Shown here in pieces: positions 33,819 through 42,239 of a stretch of 64,000 nucleotides of DNA. A model generated the notes under the pieces. The model had not been told where the DNA came from and searched no databases. It saw only the letters and a program-made list of their open reading frames with translations. Position numbers and translations under genes: made by a program. Numbering within the stretch: position 1 is the stretch's first letter; every line of letters begins with the position of its first letter. This DNA is from Prosthecomicrobium sp. N25. GTDB taxonomy: Bacteria > Pseudomonadota > Alphaproteobacteria > Rhizobiales > Ancalomicrobiaceae. The DNA lies in NCBI RefSeq assembly GCF_037203705.1, contig NZ_JBBCAT010000001.1:2329418-2393417 (forward strand), read 5' to 3'.

Positions 33819-35240
33819 GTGAGCCTTGACGAGATGCGAGACCTGCCGGGCGAGGCCGCCCCCGTCGCCGTCGTCCCCGAGCCCCGGGACGAGGACGGCA
33901 ACCTTCGGCACGACTTCGTCGAGGCTGTCCGCGCGGCCATCGAGGCCGAGGACGTGACGCGCCTGAAGGCCTTGGCCGGCGACCTCTACGAGGCCGACCT
34001 CGGCGACCTCGTCGAGGCCCTGGAGCCCGACCTCCGGCCCGAACTCGTCCGACTGCTCGGCGCCGACTTCGACTTCTCCGCCCTCCTCGAGATGGACGAG
34101 GGCGTCCGCGTCCGCCTGATCGAGGACCTCCCGCCCGAGACGGTCGCCGAGGGCGTCCGCGAGCTCGAATCGGACGACGCCGTCTACATCCTCGAGGACC
34201 TGGACGCGGAGGAGCAGGAGGCGATCCTCGACCAGATCCCGATGGCCGAGCGCCTCCAGCTGGAGCGCAGCCTCGACTATCCGGAGGAATCCGCCGGCCG
34301 TCTGATGCAGACGGACTTCATCGCGGTCCCGCCCTTCTGGACCGTCGGCCAGACCATCGACTACTGCCGCGAGACGGACGACCTCCCGGACGACTTCTAC
34401 GAGATCTACGTCGTCGACCCGACCTTCAAGCTGGTCGGCTCCGTTCCGCTCGACCGTCTCCTCAGGGCCAAGCGCCCCGTGAAGATCGCCGAGCTCGCCA
34501 CCGAGGAACTCCTGACCGTCGAGGCGACCGAGGACCGCGAGGAGGTCGCCCGTCTCTTCGAGCTCTACAACCTCATCGCGCTGCCCGTCGTCGACGGCTC
34601 CGGCCGCCTCGTCGGCGTGGTCACGGTCGACGACGTCGTCGACGTCGTCCGCGAGGAGGCGGAGGAGGACCTGCGCGCCCTCGCCGGCGTGGGCGACGAG
34701 GAGATTTCGGACACGGTCGTCGACATCGCGCGCGGCCGCTTCTGGTGGCTCCTCGTCAATCTCGGGACGGCCTTCCTGGCCGCCTCCGTGATCGGTCTCT
34801 TCGAAGGCACGATCGCCCAGATCGTCACCCTCGCGGCGCTCGCCCCGATCGTCGCCAGCCAGGGCGGCAACGCGGCCACCCAGACCATGACCGTCTCCGT
34901 CCGCGCCATCGCGACCCGCGAGGTCGGCCGTCTGAACCTCGTCCGCTTCGTCATGCGCGAGGTGCTCGTGGCGGTCCTGAACGGCCTCGCCTTCGCTCTG
35001 ATCGTGGGGGTCGCCGTCTTCGCCTGGTTCCAGAACCCCGGCCTCGGCCTGGTGATCGCCGGCGCCATGGTGGCGAACCTGATCGCCGGGGGCCTCGCCG
35101 GCGTCCTGGTCCCGATCGTCGTCGACAAGCTCGACGGGGACCCGGCCGTCGTCTCCGGCGTCTTCGTCACGACGGTGACCGACTGCGTCGGCTTCTTCGC
35201 CTTCCTCGGCCTCGCCACCTGGTGGTTCGGGCTGGGATAG
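33819..35240 (+). CDS. mgtE: Magnesium transporter MgtE
   Basis: This 473-aa protein (GTG start at 33819) has the three MgtE parts. The first is an acidic N-terminal superhelical domain (about 1-140, with ADLGDLVEALEPDLRPELVRLL and EDLDAEEQEAILDQIP). Next are two CBS domains (about 140-265, including IALPVVDGSGRLVGVVTVDDVVDVV). Last are five membrane helices with the pore signature LAPIVASQGGNAATQTM. The N-terminal and CBS domains sense Mg2+ and gate the channel. It is followed by a toxin-antitoxin pair on the same strand. Confidence 0.95.
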   Translation: MSLDEMRDLPGEAAPVAVVPEPRDEDGNLRHDFVEAVRAAIEAEDVTRLKALAGDLYEADLGDLVEALEPDLRPELVRLLGADFDFSALLEMDEGVRVRLIEDLPPETVAEGVRELESDDAVYILEDLDAEEQEAILDQIPMAERLQLERSLDYPEESAGRLMQTDFIAVPPFWTVGQTIDYCRETDDLPDDFYEIYVVDPTFKLVGSVPLDRLLRAKRPVKIAELATEELLTVEATEDREEVARLFELYNLIALPVVDGSGRLVGVVTVDDVVDVVREEAEEDLRALAGVGDEEISDTVVDIARGRFWWLLVNLGTAFLAASVIGLFEGTIAQIVTLAALAPIVASQGGNAATQTMTVSVRAIATREVGRLNLVRFVMREVLVAVLNGLAFALIVGVAVFAWFQNPGLGLVIAGAMVANLIAGGLAGVLVPIVVDKLDGDPAVVSGVFVTTVTDCVGFFAFLGLATWWFGLG

Positions 35241-35303
35241 GTGGCGACGGCTGAATTTGTGCGGGGAGGCGAGTCTGGCCTACAGTTGCCGAACGAGGAT
35301 CCC

Positions 35304-35549
35304 ATGAACGCGAAGCGAAAACGAGTGATCACCATCGAGGTCGACGAGGATCTGGCTGCGAGGCTGGAGGCGGCGGGCGAGACCGTACCGGGCTTCCTGG
35401 ACCGGCAGTTGCGGCGCTACGTTCCGCCTATGGCCGATCCTGACGCGTCTCGAAGGTGGGCCGAGGAGAACCGTGACGCCCTCGAGGCTCACGAGCGGTT
35501 CATCGAGAGATACGGCGTCTTCTCGGAAGCGATGTCGAAGTTCCGATGA
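35304..35549 (+). CDS. ccdA: CcdA-family antitoxin
   Basis: The ATG at 35304 (GAGG upstream) gives 81 aa. The N-terminal part (KRKRVITIEVDEDLAARLEAAGE) fits a ribbon-helix-helix DNA-binding fold. The C-terminal half (SRRWAEENRDALEAHERFIERYGVFSEAMSKFR) has the WAEENRDA-like segment that wraps the CcdB toxin in the F-plasmid system. The stop overlaps the toxin start by four bases (ATGA), the usual coupling. A longer form from 35241 is possible but starts 3 nt after the end of mgtE and lacks a ribosome site. Confidence 0.9.
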   Translation: MNAKRKRVITIEVDEDLAARLEAAGETVPGFLDRQLRRYVPPMADPDASRRWAEENRDALEAHERFIERYGVFSEAMSKFR

Positions 35550-35857
35550 GACAGTTCGAAGTCTTTCCGAATCCCGACAAGAACACAGAGGAAGTGATCC
35601 CGTACGTCGTAGTCCTTCGACACGACCGATTTGCCGACATCCCTCTCGTCCTGATTGCTCCGCTGATCGACTTCCGTGAAAGGCGACCCTATCCCGAATT
35701 GTGCCCTGTCGTAACCATAGCCGGTCGCGTCTGTTTCGTGGCGATCACCGACATGGCGTCGATTTCGCCAAGACATCTCGGCCGTCCGGTCGCTTTTATC
35801 CAGGCCGAGCACGAGCGCATCCTCCGGGCTCTGGACCTGTTGATCTGCGGCTTCTGA
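35546..35857 (+). CDS. ccdB: CcdB-family gyrase toxin
   Basis: This 103-aa protein matches CcdB in length and pattern: MRQFEVFPNPDKNTEEVIPYVVVLRHDRF at the start, LVIAPL-like ALIDF, and SPRHLGRPVAFIQAEHERILRALDLL near the end. CcdB poisons DNA gyrase through its last residues, WGI in the F plasmid. Here the C-terminus reads ICGF, so the gyrase-contact tryptophan is replaced by cysteine. The toxin may therefore be weakened or retargeted. The pair lies between mgtE and an RraA gene without mobile-element traces. Confidence 0.9.
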   Translation: MRQFEVFPNPDKNTEEVIPYVVVLRHDRFADIPLVLIAPLIDFRERRPYPELCPVVTIAGRVCFVAITDMASISPRHLGRPVAFIQAEHERILRALDLLICGF

Positions 35858-35925
35858 CGAGCTTGTCCTTGCTTTGGCGGCTGCGACGGGGCACTGGTCG
35901 GCCGACGTCCATCGGGAGCCCACCC

Positions 35926-36633
35926 ATGCCTCTCTCCGCCGAACTCAAGTCCGCCCTCATGCAGGTCTCGACCGCGACGGTCACCACGGTGCTCCTGAAG
36001 AAGGGCATACGCCGGAGCTACATGCGCGGTCCGATGCCCTACGCGGGCGGCGAGACCAAGATCATCGGCGAGGCCTTCACGCTGCGCTTCGTGCCCATGC
36101 GCGAGGACCTGGCGACCCCGGAGAGTTGGGCCTCGCCGACCTCCACCCGCGCAGCCATCGAGGCGATGCCCGAGGGCTGCATCGCGGTCGCCGACGCGAT
36201 GGGCGTGCGCGACGCCGGCATCTTCGGCGACATCCTGGCCGAGCGCATGAAGGTCCGGGGCGTCACCGGCCTCGTCACCGACGGGGTCATGCGGGACGGC
36301 GCCGGGGTCAAGTCCACCCACCTGCCGATCTGGTGCGCGGGCGTCGCCGCCCCGGCCTCGGTCGCCGGCCTGACCTTCGTCGGCTGGGATCAGCCCATCG
36401 CCTGCGGCGGCACGGCCGTCTTCCCCGGCGACGTCATCATGGCCGACGGCGACGGCGTCGTGGTCATCCCCAAGGCGCTCGTCGAGCCGGTCGCGGAGGC
36501 CGGCCTCGAGCAGGAGTTGTTCGAGGGCTGGGCCCACATGGAGGTCCGCAACGGCGCCGCGCTGCCCGGCCTCTATCCGCCCAACGACGAGACCAAGGCC
36601 CGCTACGCCGCCTGGCGCGCCAAGCGCGGCTGA
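35926..36633 (+). CDS. RraA family protein (HMG/CHA aldolase-like)
   Basis: This 235-aa protein has the RraA/DlpA fold: STATVTTVLLKKGIRRSYM at the start, then GCIAVADAMGVRDAGIFGDILAERMKVRGVTGLVTDGVMRD. The last part contains the G-x20-R-D-type active-site motif of HMG/CHA aldolases. The region GWDQPIACGGTAVFPGDVIMADGDGVVVIP completes the domain. Family members are either class II pyruvate aldolases or regulators of RNase E. The VTDGVMRD motif with intact R and D favours an aldolase or decarboxylase. The name regulator of ribonuclease activity is common in databases but may be misleading here. Confidence 0.85.
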   Translation: MPLSAELKSALMQVSTATVTTVLLKKGIRRSYMRGPMPYAGGETKIIGEAFTLRFVPMREDLATPESWASPTSTRAAIEAMPEGCIAVADAMGVRDAGIFGDILAERMKVRGVTGLVTDGVMRDGAGVKSTHLPIWCAGVAAPASVAGLTFVGWDQPIACGGTAVFPGDVIMADGDGVVVIPKALVEPVAEAGLEQELFEGWAHMEVRNGAALPGLYPPNDETKARYAAWRAKRG

Positions 36634-36777
36634 GCCGGGCCGGAGAGGCGCGGACCGGCATTTGCCGCCGCCCTCGGCTTCCCTTAAGACTTGTCCGCTA
36701 TACGGGGTCGACAGGGCGCGCTCGCGTGCCTACATGCTGGGTCCGACCTTCCCGTCGCTTGCCACCGGATGCCGAGA

Positions 36778-37398
36778 ATGATCCTGACGCCGAAGACCTA
36801 CTGGTACACCCGCATGGACGACGAGGAAGAGGAGGAGAAGACCAAGACTCCCCAGTCCGTCCCCGTCGACAAGCACCTCTTCGAGGCGCGCAACGTCCTG
36901 ATCACGGGCACCATCACGCAGGAACTGGCCCGCGACGTCGCCGCCCGGCTGCTGGCGCTGAGCCACGTCAGCAAGGCACCGATCAACGTCATCGTCTGCT
37001 CGCCCGGCGGCCACGTCGAATCGGGCGACATGATCCACGACATGATCCGCTTCATCGCGGCCCCGGTCCGCATGATCGGCGTCGGCTGGGTCGCCTCGGC
37101 GGGCGCGCTGATCTACATCTCGGTGCCGAAGGAGCGGCGCTTCTGCCTGCCCAACACGCGCTTCCTCCTGCACCAGCCGTCCGGCGGCGCCGGCGGTCCG
37201 GCCACCGACATCGAGATCCAGGCCCGCGAGATCATCAAGATGCGCGATCGCCTGAACAGGATGTTCTCCGACGCGACCGGCCAGCCGATCCCGAAGGTCG
37301 AGCGCGACACGGACCGCGACTACTGGATGGGCCCCGACGAAGCGATCGCGTACGGGCTCGTCAACAAGATCATCAACTCGGTCGACGACCTCGTCTGA
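36778..37398 (+). CDS. ClpP-family serine protease paralogue
   Basis: From the ATG at 36778 (36769 is also possible) the protein is 206 aa with the ClpP fold. The triad appears intact: S107 in GVGWVASAGALIY, H132 in NTRFLLHQPSGG and D181 in ERDTDRDYWM. The N-terminus is unlike housekeeping ClpP, with an acidic DDEEEEEKTKT stretch at 14-24 where the axial-loop and propeptide region would be. The gene is alone, not followed by clpX, so it is probably an additional ClpP. A distinct partner ATPase or heteromeric ring is possible. The clpS-clpA genes lie 13 kb away. Confidence 0.9.
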   Translation: MILTPKTYWYTRMDDEEEEEKTKTPQSVPVDKHLFEARNVLITGTITQELARDVAARLLALSHVSKAPINVIVCSPGGHVESGDMIHDMIRFIAAPVRMIGVGWVASAGALIYISVPKERRFCLPNTRFLLHQPSGGAGGPATDIEIQAREIIKMRDRLNRMFSDATGQPIPKVERDTDRDYWMGPDEAIAYGLVNKIINSVDDLV

Positions 37399-37540
37399 GG
37401 TCGGGCCGAAGGCGGCTTCAGGGGGCGCCGGCCGGCGACGGCTCGGCGCCCTTGTCATGTCCCGCGGTCGGGCGCCGCCCTGAGGCGGCCGGTGCTGCGG
37501 GACGGCAACGGACCCGAAAGACCGGACCCGCGCGCGCCCC

Positions 37541-38341
37541 ATGTTCTTCGTCCTCTCCAAGATCGGCTTTTTCCTCGTCCGTCCGGTCCACCTGCTGATC
37601 GCGCTTCTGGCCGTCGGCGCGGTCCTGGAACGCACCCGCCTCGCGAAGGCGGGGCGCCGCATGGTGGCCGCGTCGGCCGTTCTCTTCGTCGTGCTCGGCT
37701 TCACCCCGCTCGCCGACATGGGCCTCTCCGTCATCGAGGACCGCTTCCCGGCGCCTGGCCGCCTCGATCCGCCGCCGGACGGCATCGTGGTGCTCGGCGG
37801 GGCCCTCGACGTCCGCCTCAACGCCGCCCGCAAGGGCTTCGTCGCCCTGAACGAATCGGCCGAGCGCATGACCGAGGTCGCCGCCCTGGCGCGGCTCTAC
37901 CCCGAGGCGAAGATCGTCTTCACCGGCGGCAGCGACGAGATCTTCCCCGGCGAGCTGACCGAGGCGGAAGCCGCGCGCACCCTCTTCGAGAGCTTCGGCA
38001 TCCCCGCCTCCCGCATCGTCCTCGAGGACCAGTCGCGCAACACCTGGGAGAACGGCGTCTTCACCCGCCGCATCGTCGACCCGAAGCCCGGTCAGCGCTG
38101 GCTCCTGGTCACCTCGGCCTGGCACATGCCCCGCTCCGTCGGCATCTTCCGCAAGGCCGGCTGGACCGGCATCGTCGCCTATCCGGTCGACTACCGGACG
38201 CGCACGACCGGGACGCTCCCCTGGCTGCCGAACCGGGCGCTCGACATGTTCCTGAACCTCGAGCTCCTCGCCAAGGAGACGATCGGGATGGCCGTCTACT
38301 GGATGACAGGCCGCTCCGACGCGCTCTTCCCGGCCCCTTGA
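37541..38341 (+). CDS. YdcF/ElyC family membrane protein (DUF218)
   Basis: This 266-aa protein has two N-terminal membrane helices (FFLVRPVHLLIALLAVGAVLE and MVAASAVLFVVLGFTPLA). A DUF218 domain follows with IVVLGGALDVRLNAARKGF, IVFTGGSDEIFPGELTEAEAA, LEDQSRNTWENGVFTRR and LVTSAWHMPRSVGIFRKAGW. The family includes SanA and ElyC, which affect envelope integrity and undecaprenyl-linked wall synthesis; the exact reaction is unknown. It converges with the DUF599 gene, the two stops being immediately adjacent. Confidence 0.92.
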   Translation: MFFVLSKIGFFLVRPVHLLIALLAVGAVLERTRLAKAGRRMVAASAVLFVVLGFTPLADMGLSVIEDRFPAPGRLDPPPDGIVVLGGALDVRLNAARKGFVALNESAERMTEVAALARLYPEAKIVFTGGSDEIFPGELTEAEAARTLFESFGIPASRIVLEDQSRNTWENGVFTRRIVDPKPGQRWLLVTSAWHMPRSVGIFRKAGWTGIVAYPVDYRTRTTGTLPWLPNRALDMFLNLELLAKETIGMAVYWMTGRSDALFPAP

Positions 38342-39022
38342 TCAGCCCTCCGCGGCTGCCTTGGCGCGCGACAGGTACTGCCGGCGCAAGAGGACGAGCA
38401 GGATGAAGGTCGTCGTGCCGATCAGCACCCAGGCGTTCACGAACCAACCCAGGAACGCGATCGAGAAGAAGAAGGCGCGCAGGCCCCAGTTGAAGTGGCG
38501 CGCCGCGATGATCTGCATGTCCGCGGCCCGCGCGGCCGCCTTCTCCGCCGCCGCCTGGTCGGCGAAGGGCGGCAGCGGCACGGCCCCGATCAGGATCGCG
38601 GAATAGTTGAAGAGCCGGTAGGCCCAGCCGAACTTGAAGAAGGCGTAGCCGTAGATGGCCGCCAGGATCAGCACCTTCAGCTCGATCTCCTCCCGCCTCG
38701 GCCCGACGTGGATGGGCAGGTCCCGGAACACCTCGACCAGCCGGTCCGCCTGGCTGAGCAGCGTGAAGGCGGCACCGATGGCGATGAGCGAAGTGGAGGC
38801 GAAGAACGCGGTCCCGTTCTGCAGCGAGCCCATGATCTGGGTGTCGATGATCCGCACCTCGCGCTTCAGCATCTCCCGCATCCAGGCCCGCCGGTGCTCC
38901 TCCATGGCCCGCGTCAGCGACGACCGGCCGTAGGGGCTCGAATCGGTCAGCCATCCGAAGCCGAGCCAGGCGGCGGAGAACCAGAGGAGGGCGATGAGGT
39001 CGAGATGGCCGAGGTCGAACAT
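38342..39022 (-). CDS. DUF599 family membrane protein
   Basis: The ATG at 39022 gives 226 aa with four membrane segments, starting LDLIALLWFSAAWLGFGWLTD and ending with FLGWFVNAWVLIGTTTFILLVLLRRQYLS. The conserved cytoplasmic loop RAWMREMLKREVRIIDTQIMGSLQNGTAFFASTS is the mark of DUF599. The family is widespread in proteobacteria and has no known function. It is divergent from the nucleotidyltransferase gene. Confidence 0.88.
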   Translation of the reverse strand: MFDLGHLDLIALLWFSAAWLGFGWLTDSSPYGRSSLTRAMEEHRRAWMREMLKREVRIIDTQIMGSLQNGTAFFASTSLIAIGAAFTLLSQADRLVEVFRDLPIHVGPRREEIELKVLILAAIYGYAFFKFGWAYRLFNYSAILIGAVPLPPFADQAAAEKAAARAADMQIIAARHFNWGLRAFFFSIAFLGWFVNAWVLIGTTTFILLVLLRRQYLSRAKAAAEG

Positions 39023-39142
39023 GCCGGCGAGAGTGGCAGCGCCCGCGCCGGGAGGGAAGGGCGGGGCTGCGGGGTTCGCGTTGCCACGAGCCGCGGCCCC
39101 CGGCATTGTGCGCCGACCCGTTCCCCGCACCGGCCGAATGCC

Positions 39143-39949
39143 ATGTCCGCCGCCGCCCCCTATGCCGATGTCGAGCCCGATGAGATCCGGGACCGTCTCG
39201 CCGCCGTCGCGGCCGAGGAGGACGCGCGCGTCCTGCTGGCGGTCGAGTCCGGCAGCCGGGCCTGGGGCTTCGCCTCACCCGACAGCGACTGGGACACCCG
39301 CTTCGTCTACACGCGGCCGCTCCGGGCCTATCTGAGCCTCGATCCGCCCCGCGACGTCGTCGAACGGCCGCTCGACGCCCGTGGCATCGACCTCGCGGGC
39401 TGGGACGTCCGCAAGGCCCTGGTCCTGCTCCTCGCCTCCAATCCGACCCTGCTGGAGTGGCTGCACTCGCCGATCGCCTATGTGGATGACGGCCGCTTCC
39501 GGCCCGCGGCGCTCGACCTCTTCGCCCGCTTCGCCTCCCGCCGCGCGCTCGCCCACCACTATCGCTCCATCGCCCGGACCCATTGGAGCCGCAGCCTGGC
39601 GACCGGCGAGGAGGTCCGGCTGAGGCGCTATTTCTACGTCGTGCGCTCCGTGGCCGCGCTCGCCTGGGTCGCCGCCGGGCGCGACCTGCCGCCCATGAAC
39701 CTCTTCGAGCTCCTCGACGGCTCGGACCTGCCCGCAGACGTCCGCCGGGACCTCGACGACCTGCTGGCGCTCAAGACGTCGCTGCCCGAGTTCGGCGACG
39801 GGCCGCGCCGGCCGGCGCTCGACCGCTACATCCTGGACGTCGTCGAGCGGGTCGACCCCGCCGCGATCGACGACCGCGCCGAACTGCGCCCGGCCTTCAG
39901 GGCCGAGGCCGACACGTTGTTCCGCACCCTGATCGGCTTCGAGGACTGA
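39143..39949 (+). CDS. Predicted nucleotidyltransferase (PF10127, RlaP-like)
   Basis: This 268-aa protein has a nucleotidyltransferase core LLAVESGSRAWGFASPDSDWDTRFVY, with the GS motif and the acidic metal-binding residues. It continues with NPTLLEWLHSPIAY and YRSIARTHWSRSL, which are typical of PF10127. Such enzymes are related to RNA-repair and ligase-associated nucleotidyltransferases, but most are uncharacterised. No RNA ligase gene is beside it. The rhodanese gene follows after 11 nt. Confidence 0.88.
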   Translation: MSAAAPYADVEPDEIRDRLAAVAAEEDARVLLAVESGSRAWGFASPDSDWDTRFVYTRPLRAYLSLDPPRDVVERPLDARGIDLAGWDVRKALVLLLASNPTLLEWLHSPIAYVDDGRFRPAALDLFARFASRRALAHHYRSIARTHWSRSLATGEEVRLRRYFYVVRSVAALAWVAAGRDLPPMNLFELLDGSDLPADVRRDLDDLLALKTSLPEFGDGPRRPALDRYILDVVERVDPAAIDDRAELRPAFRAEADTLFRTLIGFED

Positions 39950-39960
39950 GGGAGGCACCC

Positions 39961-40362
39961 ATGCCGCAACGAATCACAACCGGTTACAAGGCCTTGCTGG
40001 AGACCGCCGAGCGCGAGGTCGAGACCCTGTCGGTGGACGAGGCCGCCGCGCTCGCTGGCCGCGACGACGTGGTCTTCGTGGACCTGCGCGACCCGCGTGA
40101 GCTCGAGCGCGAGGGCCGCATGCCGGGCGCGTTCCATTGCCCGCGCGGCATGCTCGAGTTCTGGATCGACCCGGCGAGCCCCTATCACAAGCCGGTCTTC
40201 GCCGAGGACAAGCGCTTCGTCTTCTTCTGTGCCGGCGGCTGGCGCTCGGCGCTCGCGGCGAAGACCGCCAAGGACATGGGGCTGACCCCGGTCGCCCACG
40301 TGGCCGGCGGCTTCACGGCGTGGAAGAAGGCCGGCCGTCCGGTCGAGGGCGCAAAGGGCTGA
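39961..40362 (+). CDS. Rhodanese-like sulfurtransferase
   Basis: This 133-aa single-domain rhodanese has VFVDLRDPRELEREGRMPGAFHCPRGMLEFW and the active-site loop CAGGWRSALAAKTAKDMG with the catalytic cysteine. The GRMPGAFHCPRG text is common in a group found in alphaproteobacteria. The final 50 nt overlap the end of the convergent glycosyltransferase gene (40313-40362). Its sulfur acceptor is unknown. Confidence 0.92.
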   Translation: MPQRITTGYKALLETAEREVETLSVDEAAALAGRDDVVFVDLRDPRELEREGRMPGAFHCPRGMLEFWIDPASPYHKPVFAEDKRFVFFCAGGWRSALAAKTAKDMGLTPVAHVAGGFTAWKKAGRPVEGAKG

Positions 40363-41392
40363 CCGCGGCCTCCTGAGCCACGGCGCCGATCCGTTGCAGG
40401 TAGCCCGAGCGGAGGTCGGGCCGGTCGCGGAAGATGCGGGCTTTCCGCCGCAACGGCCGCAGCCGGGCCGAGAGATCGCAAAGCCGGCAGAGTGCGACAC
40501 TCACGAACCCGCGGACCGTCGTGCGGCGCCGCAGCGCCTCCAGGCGACGCATCTCGTCGCGGACGCCCGCCGCCCGGTGGGCGGCGACCTCGAGTCGGAC
40601 CCGATTCAGATCGTGGGCGGCGAAGTATCTGTTCGAATCCTCGTGCAGAGTCGCGGGGTCGCCGTGGGGTACCAAGGCCCAGCCGCGGGCCATCTTGGCG
40701 TCGAGTTCGCGCCGGGACTTGACCGCGTAATGGAACACCGCCCCGCCGCCGTAGCGAACCGCCTCGGTCTTCGCGGTCCTCCGATCGAGCCGGACCGGGG
40801 TCCCGTCGGCATGAACGACCAGGCCCTCCCGCACCGGCGGACGATGCAGGTGGATGGCGCGGATCGCCCGGGTTCTGGTCGCCGACTTGATCGAACGGTT
40901 GACCTCGTCCCGCTCGTCCCCGGCATGGAGGAAACGCTCGATCACGAGGCCCTCGCCCGGTTCCTTGCGCCCGGAACTGCCGAAGCAGCGCCAGTTGAAG
41001 ACGACCTGGGAGACGTCCGGCGCGACCCTGTCGAGGAAGGCACCGACCGGCTCCGCGCCGTCCAGGACCAGGAACTCGTCGAGGTCCAGGAAGACGACCC
41101 AGTCGCTTCGTGCCATGGCGAGGGCGCTCGCATAGGCATGGAACTGCGGGCCGATGTCCGGTGGATCCGGTTGGCGGCGCAACTCGACGACGCCGGCCCT
41201 GGCGAGACCGGCGAGCAGCGCGGGACCCTCGTCGGTGCTGCCATTGTCGAACAGGATGATGCGTTCGAAGCCGGCGAGCCGGTGGAAGGCGATCCACTCG
41301 AGGAGATACGGGGCCTCGTTCTTGAAGCAGGTCGCGAGCGTGCAGGAGGCCATGGATACCGAAAGGGTTGGTCGCTCCCGCATCGTAGACAT
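40313..41392 (-). CDS. Glycosyltransferase (GT-A fold, Glyco_tranf_2_4/GT92-like)
   Basis: This protein of up to 359 aa has CTLATCFKNEAPYLLEWIAFHRLAGFERIILFDNGSTDEG at the start and the metal-binding DxD-type motif in WVVFLDLDEFLVL. The segment QVVFNWRCFGSSGRKEPGEGLVIERF is usual for PF13704-type transferases. The first 13 residues depend on the start chosen; an ATG at 41353 is also possible. The 3' end overlaps the rhodanese gene on the other strand. The tandem sulfotransferase-like genes downstream suggest a local surface-glycan module, which is inference. Confidence 0.88.
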   Translation of the reverse strand: MSTMRERPTLSVSMASCTLATCFKNEAPYLLEWIAFHRLAGFERIILFDNGSTDEGPALLAGLARAGVVELRRQPDPPDIGPQFHAYASALAMARSDWVVFLDLDEFLVLDGAEPVGAFLDRVAPDVSQVVFNWRCFGSSGRKEPGEGLVIERFLHAGDERDEVNRSIKSATRTRAIRAIHLHRPPVREGLVVHADGTPVRLDRRTAKTEAVRYGGGAVFHYAVKSRRELDAKMARGWALVPHGDPATLHEDSNRYFAAHDLNRVRLEVAAHRAAGVRDEMRRLEALRRRTTVRGFVSVALCRLCDLSARLRPLRRKARIFRDRPDLRSGYLQRIGAVAQEAAVSPLRPRPDGRPSSTP

Positions 41393-41534
41393 GACCTAGC
41401 GGAATATCCAAACCTCGCTTGCGGGTCACGACCGGTGAGCGCAGCTGATGGACGGGTTCACGCTTTCGCGTTGGACGGATCCGACAAGCCTGTGGGATCG
41501 TTGAGTTCGTCGACCCATTCGCCTGAGGAACCCC

Positions 41535-42182
41535 ATGCAGCTCGTCATCGCCAACAAGGCCTATTCGTCCTGGTCGCTCCGGCCCTGGCTGGTGGCCCGG
41601 CATTTCGGCATCCCCTTCGAGGAGGTCCAGGTCCTCCTGGACCAGCCCGACACGTCCGAGCAGATCCGCAAGTACTCGCCCTCGGGCCGGGTGCCCTGCC
41701 TGATCGACGGCGATACGGCGATCTGGGAGTCCCTCGCCATCATCGAGTATCTGGCCGAGTCGGCCGCCGACAAGGCGATCTGGCCGGAGGACCGGCAGGC
41801 GCGGGCCGTCGCCCGCGCGATCTCCTGTGAGATGCACGCCGGTTTCCAGGCCCTCCGCTCCGCCTGCCCGATGAACCTCAAGAAGCGCTTCGCCTATCGC
41901 GACTGGGGCCGTCCGGCCGCCGAGGACGCCCTGCGCATCGTCGACCTCTGGCGCGACGCCCGCAGCCGGTTCGGCGCCGGCGGGCCGTTCCTGTTCGGCG
42001 CCTTCAGCGCCGCGGACGCCATGTACGCCCCCGTCGTGACGCGCTTCGACACCTACGGCTGGCCGGTCGAGCCGGATACGCGCTCCTACATGGACGCCGT
42101 GCTGGCCCTGCCGGCCTTCGTGGAATGGCGGGCCGTGGCCGAGAAGGAGCCCTGGATCGTCCCCTCGGACGAGATCGAGTGA
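41535..42182 (+). CDS. Glutathione S-transferase
   Basis: This 215-aa protein has an N-terminal thioredoxin-like domain beginning LVIANKAYSSWSLRPWLVARHFGIPFEE with the active-site serine, then SPSGRVPCLIDGDTAIWESLAIIEYLAE. The C-terminal helical domain carries FLFGAFSAADAMYAPVVTRFDTY. It belongs to the zeta/maleylacetoacetate-isomerase-like group often annotated as a GST of alphaproteobacteria. It detoxifies electrophiles or isomerises small substrates with glutathione. Confidence 0.93.
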   Translation: MQLVIANKAYSSWSLRPWLVARHFGIPFEEVQVLLDQPDTSEQIRKYSPSGRVPCLIDGDTAIWESLAIIEYLAESAADKAIWPEDRQARAVARAISCEMHAGFQALRSACPMNLKKRFAYRDWGRPAAEDALRIVDLWRDARSRFGAGGPFLFGAFSAADAMYAPVVTRFDTYGWPVEPDTRSYMDAVLALPAFVEWRAVAEKEPWIVPSDEIE

Positions 42183-42239
42183 GACGATCCGACCGGGACC
42201 GGGCTTCCCCTGGGGCCGCACCTTGCCTATGACGACGCC

